Shown here one piece after another: positions 11,021 to 21,722 of a DNA stretch of 64,000 nucleotides. The position numbers and the translations under genes were made by a program. The notes beneath the pieces were generated by a model. The model was not told the origin of the DNA. It saw nothing but the letters and a program-made list of their open reading frames with translations, and did no database searches. The stretch is taken from NCBI RefSeq assembly GCF_029633865.1, contig NC_079219.1:12248900-12312899 (forward strand). Reading direction: 5' to 3'. The stretch comes from Lampris incognitus. Its lineage: Eukaryota > Chordata > Actinopteri > Lampriformes > Lampridae. The first letter of the stretch is position 1; every line of letters begins with the position of its first letter.

Positions 11021-12620
11021 ATGGAGGCCAGTGGAGAGCGCCCCCCATGGGTAACAGTCTCCCCATGCAGCCCGGCTACGAAGACATATTGGAGCCAGTG
11101 GAGACAGCTCTATATCCGAGATGGGATACTGGTCAGGCGGTTTTACTGCCTGGATGACACCCAGTTCTACTCACAAGTTGTACTGCCTAGTGCCTTCCAG
11201 TCTGATGTCATGAGACAGATGCAAGAGGAGCAAGTAGGTGGACATTTTGGTGTGGAGCGCAGTGTAGCCCGGCTGCAGACCCGATACTTCTGGTCCCGGA
11301 TGAGAGGATGTCGCTCACTGGTGTGGCACCTGTACCAGCTGTGTATCCAAAGCCCAGCCTCGTAAGACACCACAAGCCCCCATGGGCACCGTTCGAGTAG
11401 GAGCCCCCATGGAGCACATCGCCTAGGACATCATGGGGCCACTGAATGAAACAGAGCTCAACTGCTATGTGCTCGTGATACAAGATTATTTCACAAAACG
11501 GGTGGAAGCCTCCCCCCTACCCAATGAGCAGGCCGTAACTGTAGCTCCGGTGCTGGGCTCAGAGTGGGTGTGCCATTACAGAGCGCCACAGACGCTGCAC
11601 AGCGATCAAGGCAGGAATTTTGAATCTGAAGTGTTTTGGAAAATGTGCACACTGTTCGGTATTGAGAAAATGCACACCACATCCTTTCGACCTCAGTCTG
11701 ATGGCCAGGTTGAAAGGTTCAATACCACACTGCAAAAGATTCTGGCCACAACAGCTGAGCGATGCCACTGGGACTGGGGTCTTATGATCCCCTATGCTGT
11801 GATGGCCTACAGGGCGACAAAACACAGTGCGACTGGGTTCACTCCCAACTTCATGAAGTTTGGCCGAGAAGTGAGTGAACCTGTGGACCTGGTAGCTGGC
11901 TTACCTCCTGACGGCGACACAGCTCCTTCAGCCCCTGAGTATATCCAACACACTCGGGAACGCCTGGAGCTGGCACATCGAATCGCCAGGGACACTCTCG
12001 GTGAGTCTGTAAGACGTGCAAAGAGACAATATGACAAAAACTGTTGCCGTACACAGGACCAGGTTGGTGATGCTGTGTGGTACCTAATCAAAGGCACATG
12101 GAGAGTCAAGAATAAGGTCAGAAAGTTCCTCCCATCATATGAAGGATCATACTTTGTCCTGAGACATTTGGATGACCTGGTGTGGCGCATCCAGAAAGGC
12201 CCAAAGACCAAGGTGAAAGTGGTTCACCATGACCAGCTGAAGCCCTACCGCCGTTGCGACCCACTGGAGAATGCCTGGGTCACGGAGAAGGCCCGGAGCT
12301 GGGCACCCATGGAGGTGTCATCCCCAGTCCTGGACGTGGATCCTGCAGACACTTCCCTGGGTCTATCCCAACTGTTCTCCAATGCTGACACTGAGGAAAC
12401 CTCCGGCTGTACCTCATCAGATCCAGCAGTTGGATCTGATGAGATTCCAGAGGCTGCCGTTTCGCTCCCCTCCACCTCTCCTCCCCCGGATTCTGCTACT
12501 CCTGGGGACTCTCAGGATAGTGGGGGTGGTGTAGCAGAGCGACCTCAGAGCCAGCGTTCTCAGAGACCAAGCCACCAGCCAAGATCAGCCGACAGGTATG
12601 GTGAGTGGGTGGATCACTGA
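11021..12620 (+). pseudogene. Gypsy integrase, two frames broken by a stop
   Basis: The first part (11021-11365) is the N-terminal zinc-binding region (GHFGVERSVARLQTRYFW). Its metal ligands look damaged: the expected CxxC is replaced by VWHLYQLC. The frame is lost near 11365. A TAG at 11424-11426 stands directly before the DIMGPL motif that carries the first catalytic Asp. The second part (11433-12620, 395 codons) is open and keeps HSDQGRNF (second Asp) and DGQVERFN (Glu), then a GPY/F-like region (VVHHDQLKPYR) and a Ser/Pro-rich tail. It acted in integration of the element; the copy is not functional as it stands. Confidence 0.85.
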
Positions 12621-13323
12621 GTTCAGAGTTTATGGACAGTTCCAGTTAAAGGACTGCTTTCAAGGTTTAAAGACAAGAAAGGGGTAGCGATGATATCATT
12701 GTTCATGGAGAGGGCAAGAATGTGCCCTGATCTCATCGGGAGTGACGATAGTCTACCCCGAACTCCCTAGTAAAAAAAAAAAAAGGGGGGGGGGGGAATA
12801 AGGTCAGCGGTTCAGTATTATTTGCCACTGTCAAGGCGAATTGTTTATGTTGTGTTCATTAAAAAAAAAAAGGGAACTTGAGAAGTATCGGTTTAATTTA
12901 CCATATGTGCTGTGACCTAAGACTGTATTTGTGACATTTTCCTGTTAAGGGTAATATTTGGAGTCATAGAGAAGTTGAGTTTTGAATGCTCCTTTTCGCT
13001 AACGTGAGAGCTCAGAGTAATGCATAGCCTGTATAAGGGGTATTAGTAATACTTTCTCAGGGTTTATATTCCACTGTAATATGTCACTGAAAAAAACTGC
13101 TACATAATTGTATCTGCATTGAGATGCGGCGCATTTTTTTTGTTGCTATTGCCCCACTTGTCAAAGGACTTGGAAGTCTAGTGGGTATACTTAATACTCT
13201 CAGGTGGACTGAATGCCTATGAAGACTGTATACCTATGCATGTACAAGAAAAAAACATGTTGATGTATGTTATTAAGGTGCTGGAGTGGAATTGTGAAAA
13301 TTGCCATCCAGAGTGGGGGGTAG
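12621..13323 (+). other. 3' untranslated part of the gypsy element
   Basis: No coding frame. It holds poly-A and poly-G runs (about 12773-12796) and ends in the polypurine run GAGTGGGGGG just before the right LTR. Confidence 0.6.
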
Positions 13324-13727
13324 TGTTACATGAGCAGCATAGCAACAGTGTAGTTCCATTAAGAGAATAGGGAGTGCGTAGTGTTTTGACATAGCCTGTG
13401 CGAGCGGTGGAGCGAGGGAGAGCGGTGTGTGTGTGAGTCTAGTCGAGTGTTGGCGCGAAAATTAATGGAGAAGTGCAGCAACAGCAGGAATTAATGTTAG
13501 CAAGTTGATAAGATAGCAAATACATTTTACGGAAGAAGTCACGGTATCACTAATAAATACAGCATATGTCTCAAGGCCAGTGTGGTGTCCCTGTGCATGT
13601 TTTTACGACTGCTGTGTGAGTAAAGTGGGTCATTCATCCCGAAGCGAGTTACTAAACGAAACTTCGGCCCTGGAGGAAATACTCCCGTGTTCGATTACGG
13701 TCTGGGGGCTGAGAGCAGGAAAGAACC
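13324..13727 (+). repeat. Right LTR of the gypsy element
   Basis: Begins TGTTAC and aligns with the left LTR. Its last bases diverge from the left copy (ending ...AACC rather than ...CAACA), so the right border is approximate. Confidence 0.8.
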
Positions 13728-14109
13728 CTATTCTTTATCCCTCAGAGGGGTAAAGAACTGCTCTGAGCAGTTCTTACTCAGGTGATGTGTGCGCTGGTGA
13801 CCGCAATGGTGGTGTCTGTAATGATGTGGTTGAGATTGTTGTGCCACCGCACTGGGGCCATGGCAGATTAAAGATGGCTGACTAAACAACCAGGTGTCCT
13901 GCCGATCATTCAACAACACTGATATATAGCATGGTGTCACAGAGTGAAATTTTTGCCTCCAGCAAGAAAAAATTAGTCACTGAGATCTCTTCCAGCTTTG
14001 AGCTTTGATGGGAACATATCGAAAAACTGGAGACGGTGGATTCAGCAATTCAGGCTGCACATGTGCGCGAGCGAAAACGACAAAAAGCCAGAGAAACTAG
14101 TGCTTGCTG
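13728..14109. other. Spacer with a short hairpin
   Basis: AAGAACTGCT at 13753-13762 is followed after three bases by its exact reverse complement (13766-13775). No gene is supported. Confidence 0.5.
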
Positions 14110-17100
14110 TTGCTACATTGCGCCGCCGAACAGGCTCAAGAGCTGTTTAACATGTTCACTTTTGAGGATGATGACGTGGACAAGATTGAACAACTGATTA
14201 GCAAATTTGAGGACTACTGCACCCTGAGAAAGACATGTTTTCAACAACAGAGTGCAAAGGCCGGATGAGACATTTGACCAGTTTTTAACAGATCTCAAGA
14301 ATTTGTCCAAGAAATGTGAGTACGAACATTTACTGGATGGCATGGCATGATAAGAGACCGTATAATTGAGGGCATTAGCGGGGTCCGCGGTGGTGTAGCG
14401 GTCTAAGCATCGGCTTTGTGTCGATGCAGTTGCCCACTGGGGACTGGGGTTCATGCCCCAGTCTCGTCAGATCCGACTATGGCCGTATTCGATGAAGCAG
14501 CAATAATTGGCAACGCTGTTTTCGGGAGGGGGGCGGAGTCGGCTTGTGGTCATCACACGAATGCGACTCTGGGTGTGTCGGAAAAAAGCAGTGATTCGGC
14601 TTGGATTCACCTTATCATGAAAGTGGCGAGGCGTCTCCTTCAAGACTGCCGGCCAGAGAGATACAATTGGCGAACGCATTCAGTATGAGGGTGGGTGGTT
14701 CAATTAGAATAGGGAGCGATTGGCCACTAAATTGGGAGAAAAAGGGGAAAAAAAATCTTAGGGCATCAGAGACAATGACACTCGCAGAAGACTGTTAAGA
14801 GAAGACAAGCTAATGCGGTACAAATGTATTGGTGTGTGTCACGCTGCAGCGTGCACACAGCAACAGACGCTCAGCTTTATAGGCATGGAGGAGAGCAGTG
14901 AGTCTACAGTATACGCTGTCACCCAGAACGCGCAGAGGGGCATAGAGAGGGGTGCCACGGCAAGGAAAGGTGGACAAATTAGATGACGCAACGACGGCAC
15001 ATATGAACAGGAAAAAAATTATAGACTGTTTTTACTGTGGTCAAACACATGCAGGAAAAACATGCCCTGCACATGGAAAAACATGCACAAACTGCAAGAA
15101 AACATCGCTCCACAAAGGTATGCAAAAGCAGAAAAGTAAACGAAATACAGGGAGACAGTGATTCGGATGACAGCATAAGCTTAAACATAAATGCAGGCAC
15201 AAGCAAAACAGAAGAAAATGCATGGCATGTGGAACTGTACATACAAGGAAATCCTGTAAGATTCAAAATAGACACAGCAGCACATGTGAATGCGATTCCC
15301 AAAAGACTGGTCAGGAAAACAAAAAAGTCCTACTCATTCCAAATTCAGAGACATCTCTCTGGTTATGGAGGAAACAAACTACCCGTAGCAGGAAAATGCA
15401 GTTTGCCATGCACGCTGACAGGAAAGACGCACATGTGTGAATTCTCAATTGCGGACCTGCCAGCTGCCGAACCTACGATAGGCCTTAAGGACTGTGTAAA
15501 ACTGAATTTAGTAAAATTGATAAGGACTGTGGGGAGGACAGACAGCAGCCACACTATTCTGGAGGAGTATCAGGGTGTATTCAATGGCCTGGGATGTCTG
15601 AAGGAACCATACTGCATACAAATCAAACCAGAGGCTACACCTGTCATACATACCCCAAGGAAGATACCTGTGTCACTCACTGATAGGCTGAAAAAAGAAC
15701 TGTAACGTATAGAAAAGATAGAAGTCAGTGCAAAAGTAGACAAACCAATAGAGGTGAATTCCATGATAACGGTGGAAAAACCAACGGCAGACTACGAATC
15801 TGCCTGAACCCAAAAGAGCTCAATGCTGCCATACGTAGACAACATTTCCAGATACCTACCACGGCGGGGGCCAAACACTTCAGCACGCTGGACGCCAGGT
15901 TTGGATACTGGAAAATACCACTCACAGAGGATTTGTCATATCTGACCACCTTCAACACGCCATTCGGGAAGGTACAGATACTTGTGTTTACCATTTGGAA
16001 TAAACAGTGCACAGGTGTTCCACAAGAGCATATCACAAATGTTTGAGGACATTGAAGGGGTTGTGACCTACACAGATGATTTGCTGATATATGCAAAAGA
16101 CAAGGATGAACACGACAGGAGACTAAGACAAGTGCTGGAGAGAGCCAGAAAACAATAAACTTGAGGTTCAACAAGGAAAAGAGCAAAGTAGGGATCCATA
16201 AAGTGAAATACCTGGGTCACATTCTAAGCCAAGAAGGAATCAAATCTGACCCCAGCAAAGTACAGGCTGTGACAGAGACGGCGACACCAAAGGACAGACC
16301 TGCACTGGAGAGGTTTTTGGGCATGGTTACATACCTAATAAAATTCATACCACACCTCTCAACACTCACTGAACCTTTGAGAGAACTACTGCAGATAGAG
16401 GTGGCTTGGCACTGGAACGAAAGGCATGAAGAAGCAATGAACATCAAAGAGACTCTTGTGAATAGGGTGCAAACATCACTCAGATACTATGATGTCAAAC
16501 AGCCAGTAAAACCAAGTCGATGCATCCAAATCAGGGCTAGGTGCTGTAGCACGGCAGTCGCATATGCTTCGAAAGCACTGACCAAGACACAAGTCAATTA
16601 TGCCCAAATTGAAAAGGAAATGCTTGCCATTGTGTTTGGGTGCCACAAATTCCACCAGTTCATATACGGCAAAACAACAGAGGCTGAAACAGATCACAAA
16701 CCACTGGTGTCAATATTCAAGAAACTGATTGGACGTGCTTCACCCAGGATACAGAGACGCCTTCTGAAACCACAACCATACCAGCTGAATGTAATACACA
16801 AGCCTGGAAAAGAAATGTATGTGGGCAACACTTTCCAGGGCACACCTTAAAGTCACAGCACCAGGTCACAAATTGGAGGAGGATATTGAAACACAGAGGG
16901 ACACCACCCTGGCTGCGCTGAGAACAATGGTGAAACAGGGCTGGCCGGAGGAGAGAAGGGATGCTCCACCACAAATCAGGGAATAATGGAACTATAGAGA
17001 AGAGTTGTGTAAAGTAGAGGGGATCATGAGGAAAAGTGATAGGATAACAGTTCCACAAACACTGAGGAGAGACATGCTGAATGAGGGACACAGAAAGAGG

Positions 17101-17290
17101 GGTATCAAGATGTGATGTATGCCAAACACAAAGAAAGTGCAGGATCATGTCACTAGGAAATGGCATCCAGCAGTGGTCAAGGACATAGCGGACACCCCAC
17201 GCTTATATGTGCTTGAAAGCGATGACAGGGGACTGATAAAGCCCAACCGAAGATACATAATGAGGAATAAAGAGTGGTGGAGGTGAGGAA
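14110..17290 (+). pseudogene. Second Ty3/gypsy gag-pol remnant, split by a SINE
   Basis: Blocks in normal order, in changing frames: gag-like LFNMFTFEDDDVDKIEQL (about 14144-14200); a zinc knuckle CFYCGQTHAGKTC (about 15026-15065); a retropepsin-like segment with DTAA instead of the usual DTGA (about 15270); the start of reverse transcriptase (KEPYCIQIKPEATPVIHTPR, about 15600); an active-site region read as YTDDLLIYA (about 16070); then connection and RNase H (16161-16850, with TDHKPLVSIFKK). Integrase follows only as its N-terminal part (about 16860-17110) and a C-terminal scrap (about 17155-17280), so its catalytic core is deleted. No LTRs were recognised. Confidence 0.85.
14369..14766 (+). 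mobile_element. tRNA-derived SINE, family B, copy 1, inside the gypsy gag
   Basis: The tRNA-like head begins at about 14382 (GCGGTGGTGTAGCGGTCTAA, A-box region) and has a B-box-like GGGGTTCATGCCCC. The element ends in TTGGGAGAAAAAGGGG plus A residues. AGGGCAT occurs on both sides (14369-14375 and 14760-14766), a probable 7 bp target duplication, and the gag reading is interrupted exactly here. Confidence 0.8.
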
Positions 17291-18060
17291 CAACAGGATG
17301 CGGAAGTGACTCAACATGTATTCACATCTGTCACTCAGGGATCAACAGAGGGTCAGAGAGCAACAAACAATGAGCACACAACAACACAAAACACCAGTGC
17401 AGGCAAACAAACTGTGACTACCCTGGACCCCTCCATGCACGCGCAGTGGAAGGATGATAAAACTTCCTGCCAGATATGAAGATTAAGGGAAACGCACAGA
17501 GAGGGAACACTGTGTGCAGATAAGTAGATAGGGCGACGCACTGGTACTGCAGACCCTGACATCCCCCACCACACAGAACTACAGGGAAGCATTCTGGTCA
17601 CACAGAGAGCCTACCTCAAATGCACCGAGAGCACCTATCGCTTCAGATATCCCATTGAAAGAAGTGCGATGAGCAGCAGGGCTGACCTTGCAGTGGCTCT
17701 GTTGGACATGGCATCATCTGACCCCCTCTTGTACGCCACAAACTCCTCCACTGACACAGACCAGCTTTTCACACTTTACCAGTCTAGAAGCCTGGCATAT
17801 GCACTTGGGAGTTATAGCCTTTGTCAGCACTGTCTGACCCACCTGGTAAAATATTTATGTGCCAGAACTTTAAATGGAATGAACATATTCTACAGCTTTA
17901 TCAGGTGGTGATCTATTTGTCGCAAATACTACATTTGTATTTTTATATATCTTCGCACCAATTTTATCCATTAATTTCATTACTTCCCATTGCAGGTTTG
18001 ACAAAACATAACACTGAGCACAGTAAAGTACAGTTAAATCTCACTGTCAGGTATTGGCCA
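17291..18060. other. Non-coding between two retroelement remnants
   Basis: The left part may be the gypsy 3' end. An 80-codon open frame at 17669-17911 has no motif I recognise. No LTR found. Confidence 0.4.
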
Positions 18061-18063
18061 TTA

Positions 18064-18440
18064 TGGATGCAACCACAGTTGTAGTAGAAGTAATAATAAG
18101 AGCGATAAAAGCCAACAAGCCCGACATTGTTATCAAGGACAGAAAACAAAAGAGGTGCATGCTCATCGACATGGCAATACCATCCGAAAAAAAACACCAC
18201 TGGGAAAAGTCACAGAGAAGCTGACCAAGTACAAATAGCTGGAGATTGAAATCAGCAGGATGTGGGGAATGAAGACCGAAACAACACCAGCGGTCATCGG
18301 TGCTTTAGGACTCATGAAGAAGGGAACGGAAAAGTTCACCAACCTTATCCCAGGAAACATCAACATCTGTACAGTCCAGAAGATCACCCTACTCGGAACA
18401 GCCCACACATTACGACAAGTAAAGTCAATCAAGTGACATC
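18064..18440 (+). pseudogene. LINE C-terminal remnant, restriction-like endonuclease type
   Basis: The frame reads KPDIVIKD, then CMLIDMAIP, then after a frameshift KYK-stop-LEIEISRMWGMKT, PAVIGALGLM and KITLLGTAHTLRQV. This order is typical of the C-terminal region of LINEs with a restriction-enzyme-like endonuclease (R2/R4-like groups). The PD and LID residues would belong to the nuclease core. Frameshift and stop show it is dead. Clade assignment is inference. Confidence 0.55.
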
Positions 18441-18615
18441 TGCCCTATAGTGTCTCAGGTTCATAGTTTGGATCTGGCTCTACAGGACGTAAAACAGGAA
18501 ACATGAAAGAAATGATAATAATAATAAATTGAGTTTGTATAGCGCTTCATATCTGAGGAGACAGATATGCGCTTCTTCGATAAAAGACTATCGTGAAAGA
18601 AAAAAAAAGAAAATA

Positions 18616-20237
18616 TACACTACCGTTCAAAAGTTTGGGATCACATTGAAATGTCCATATTTTTGAAGGAAAAGCACTGTACTTTTCAATGAAGATAACT
18701 TTAAACTAGTCTTAACTTTAAAGAAATACACTCTATACATTGCTAATGTGGTAAATGACTATTCTAGCTGCAAATGTCTGGTTTTTGGTGTAATATCTAC
18801 ATAGGTGTATAGAGGCCCATTTCAAGCAACTATCACTCCAGTGTTCTAATGGTACAATGTGTTTGCTCATTGGCTCAGAAGGCTAATTGATGATTAGAAA
18901 ACCCTTGTGCAATCATGTTCACACATCTGAAAACAGTTTAGCTCGTTACAGAAGCTACAAAACTGACCTTCCTTTGAGCAGATTGAGTTTCTGGAGCATC
19001 ACATTTGTGGGGTCAATTAAACGCTCAAAATGGCCAGAAAAAGAGAACTTTCATCTGAAACTCGACAGTCTATTCTTGTTCTTATAAATGAAGGCTATTC
19101 CATGCGAGAAATTGCTAAGAAATTGAAGATTTCCTACACCGGTGTGTACTACTCCCTTCAGAGGACAGCACAAACAGGCTCTAACCAGAGTAGAAAAAGA
19201 AGTGGGAGGCCGCGTTGCACAACTGAGCAAGAAGATAAGTACATTAGAGTCTCTAGTTTGAGAAACAGACATCTCACAGGTCCCCAACTGGCATCTTCAT
19301 TAAATAGTACCCGCAAAACACCAGTGTCAACATCTACAGTGAAGAGGCGGCTGCGGGATTCTGGGCTTCAGGGCAGAGTGGCAAAGAAAAAGCCATATCT
19401 GAGACTGACCAATAAAAGAAAAAGATTAAGATGGGCAAAAGAACACAGACATTGGACAGAGGAAGACTGGAAAAAAGTGTTGTGGACGGATGAATCCAAG
19501 TTTGAGGTGTTTGGATCACAAAGAAGAACGTTTGTGAGACGCAGAACAAATGAAAAGATGCTGGAAGAATGCCTGACGCCATCTGTTAAGCATGGTGGAG
19601 GTAATGTGATGGTCTGGGGTTGCTTTGGTGCTGGTAAGGTGGGAGATTTGTACAGGGTAAAAGGGATTCTGAATAAGGAAGGCTATCACTCCATTTTGCA
19701 ACGCCATGCCATACCCAGTGGACAGCGCTTGATTGGAGCCAATTTCATCCTACAACAGGACAATGACCCTAAACACACCTCTAAATTGTGCAAGAACTAT
19801 TTAGAGCAGAAGCAGGCAGCTGGTATTCTATCGGTAATGGAGTGGCCAGCGCAGTCACCAGATCTGAACCCCATTGAGCTGTTGTGGGAGCAGCTTGACC
19901 GTATGGTACGCAAGAAGTGCCCATCCAACCAATCCAACTTGTGGGAGCTGCTTCTGGAAGCGTGGGGTGCAATTTCTCCAGATTACCTCAACAAATTAAC
20001 AGTTAGCATGCCAAAGGTCTGCAATGCTGTAATTGCTGCAAATGGAGGATTCTTTGACGAAAGCAAAGTTTGATGTAAAAAAAATCTTAGTTCAAATACA
20101 AATCATTATTTCTAACCTTGTCAATGTCTTGACTCTATTTTCTATTCATTTCACAACATATGGTGGTGAATAAGTGTGACTTTTCATGGAAAACACAAAA
20201 TTGTTTGGGTGATCCCAAACTTTTGAACGGTAGTGTA
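18616..20237 (+). mobile_element. Complete Tc1-type transposon with perfect ends
   Basis: The 1,622 bp element has perfect 29 bp terminal inverted repeats (18616-18644 and 20209-20237, starting TACACTACCGTTCAAAAGTT) and is flanked by TA on both sides (18614-18615 and 20238-20239), the target duplication of this superfamily. It sits in the 3' part of the L2-like LINE and contains one full-length transposase frame. Confidence 0.95.
19030..20073 (+). CDS. Tc1-type transposase, full length and uninterrupted
   Basis: 347 residues, the usual size for this family (about 340). It cuts out and reinserts its own transposon at TA sites. The N-terminal half carries two helix-turn-helix DNA-binding regions (about residues 5-50, with SMREIAKKLKISYTGVYYSL, and 65-120), separated by a GRPR AT-hook-like motif (KRSGRPR, about 57-63). 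The catalytic DDE domain has WTDESKFEVFG (first Asp, about 152), LQQDNDPKHT (second Asp, about 244) and SPDLNPIELLW (Glu, about 279), spaced as in the DD34E group. The ATG at 19030 gives the conserved start MARKREL. No stop or frameshift is seen, in contrast to every other transposase in the window. Confidence 0.95.
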   Translation: MARKRELSSETRQSILVLINEGYSMREIAKKLKISYTGVYYSLQRTAQTGSNQSRKRSGRPRCTTEQEDKYIRVSSLRNRHLTGPQLASSLNSTRKTPVSTSTVKRRLRDSGLQGRVAKKKPYLRLTNKRKRLRWAKEHRHWTEEDWKKVLWTDESKFEVFGSQRRTFVRRRTNEKMLEECLTPSVKHGGGNVMVWGCFGAGKVGDLYRVKGILNKEGYHSILQRHAIPSGQRLIGANFILQQDNDPKHTSKLCKNYLEQKQAAGILSVMEWPAQSPDLNPIELLWEQLDRMVRKKCPSNQSNLWELLLEAWGAISPDYLNKLTVSMPKVCNAVIAANGGFFDESKV

Positions 20238-20419
20238 TAATAAAATAAAAAGTATAAAACATGAAAGAGGGGGAATGAACCCAGGGTGGGTCACTGTAAA
20301 AAATAAGAATAAAGGAAGAATACAATAAAATGAAAAATGAAGTAAAAAGAGGATTAAAACCAGGGTGGGCTATTATAAAATGCTTAAAAGAAGGCCGGTT
20401 AATAAAGAAGGGTTTTAAG

Positions 20420-21722
20420 TAGGGATGCACCGAAAATTCGGCCACCGAAAACGGCCCAAAAGTGCATTTTCGGTTTTCGGCCGAAAGACCTAAATCACCG
20501 AAACAACACGGCCGAAACAGAATTGTGATGACGCAAGCAAAAAGCGCCGCCAGCACACGGTTATCTGGATAAGAGCCAACATGTCTGAGGTGTGGACGTA
20601 TTTCAACATCTTGGAGAAAGACCCGCGGACAGCGATTTGCAAAACATGCAATGCTGAAATTTCAAGAGGGGGTGTGTCTGCAAAGAGTTTCTCCACGTCG
20701 GGTTTAATTTATCACCTGAAATCCAAACATCCCGATGCCATTCTGAATATGAGAAGAATGCGGCGCAGAAAAGAAAAGCCAATCCGAGCACGCCCACTCC
20801 GTCTGCAGCGGACTTATCTGAAAAGGCAAGAAAGTTTTCCAGTGATGGTGCTAAGGCAAAGGGCATAACACAAAACATTATGGAGTTTATTGCCTTAGAT
20901 GATCAGCCGTTCTCTGTCGTAAGATGTGGGATTTCGTAGGCTGATTGATCACATTGAGCCCCGTTATGCCGTGCCAAGCAGACGGCATTTCTCAGACGTG
21001 TGTTTACCTGAGCTGTTTAATGTTGTTGCAACTCATGTCCATGAGCTTACAGCATCAGATATTACAGCTATCAGTTTCACGACCGACATATGGAGCTCAG
21101 ACGTCAGCCTCACCAGTATGCTCAGTCTAACCGCAGTGTGGATCGATACAGATTTCAAGCTGCAAAAGATTCTGCTCCATTCACAAGAGTTTAGAGGGTC
21201 ACATACAGCAGCAGCCATTTCTGCTGCATTCGCCAATATGTTCCGACACCTGGCATATCGACCAATCTAAAGTGCATGCCATAGTCAGTGGCAATGCACT
21301 TTGTTGTAGTACTCCTACAGAGAAAAATTTAAAAGGCACTTGACTTAAATGCACTTTGTGTTTTTATGAGAGAACATATTTAATTTTACAATCTTTCAGC
21401 AGGCCAGTCAGTTATAGGCCTGTACATTATTATTTAATGTATACATGAGTGGGGTCAAGTTAAACATTTTGTTTTGAATTTTAATATATATTGTGCATTG
21501 TTGTAATGTCAGTGCTAAATAAATATTTTCATACTTTTGTAATTGATTTATTCTTTGAATTGATTTTAGTGAGGTTAGTACACAGTCATAGCCATAAATG
21601 CAATGGTTCTAATAATTGACATAATAATTTCTTTCGGTGTTCCAGTTTTCGGTTTTCGGCCTTGGTTTCCTCTTTTTTGGTTTTCGGTTTCGGCCAAGAA
21701 TTTTCATTTCGGTGCATCTCTA
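20420..21722 (+). mobile_element. hAT transposon, internally deleted, with 8 bp target duplication
   Basis: The ends are TAGGGATGCACCGAAA (20420-20435) and TTTCGGTGCATCTCTA (21707-21722), inverted with one mismatch. GTTTTAAG occurs directly outside on both sides (20412-20419 and 21723-21730), the 8 bp duplication typical of hAT. Subterminal CCGAAAA/TTTTCGG words repeat at both ends. The element is inserted in the 3' part of the L2-like LINE. Only the N-terminal part of the transposase remains. Confidence 0.95.
20581..21270 (+). pseudogene. hAT transposase N-terminal part (BED zinc finger), truncated
   Basis: The first frame (20581-20868) has a BED-type finger: AICKTCNAEI, then FSTSGLIYHLKSKHP. 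A frameshift follows, and the second frame (20926-21270) has the hAT core start (GFRRLIDHIEPRYAVPSRRH, ISFTTDIWSSD). Reading ends before the rest of the catalytic domain and the C-terminal dimerisation region. The copy can only have moved with help from another transposase. Confidence 0.85.

Larger units (their letters stand above)
8867..13727 (+). mobile_element. Ty3/gypsy LTR retrotransposon, internally deleted
   Basis: Two direct LTRs (8867-9288 and 13324-13727) bracket a gag region, a small RNase H remnant and an integrase. A primer-binding-site-like TGGCGACCACGTAGGG follows the left LTR, and a polypurine run precedes the right LTR (about 13311-13320). CTAT at 8863-8866 and 13728-13731 may be a 4 bp target duplication. 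Protease, reverse transcriptase and most of RNase H are missing: gag-like sequence runs straight into the end of RNase H at about 10605. No envelope gene is seen. The two LTRs differ at many sites, so the insertion is not recent. Confidence 0.85.

Noticed and set aside
8867-13727. Endogenous retrovirus
   Set aside because: No envelope frame between integrase and the right LTR; the integrase type and GPY/F-like tail fit a Ty3/gypsy element.
14395-14465. Possible genuine tRNA gene
   Set aside because: The tRNA-like part is the head of a SINE with body, A-rich tail and target duplication, so it is not called as a tRNA gene.
17669-17911. 80-codon plus-strand frame between retroelements
   Set aside because: No motif or neighbour supports it; too short to call.
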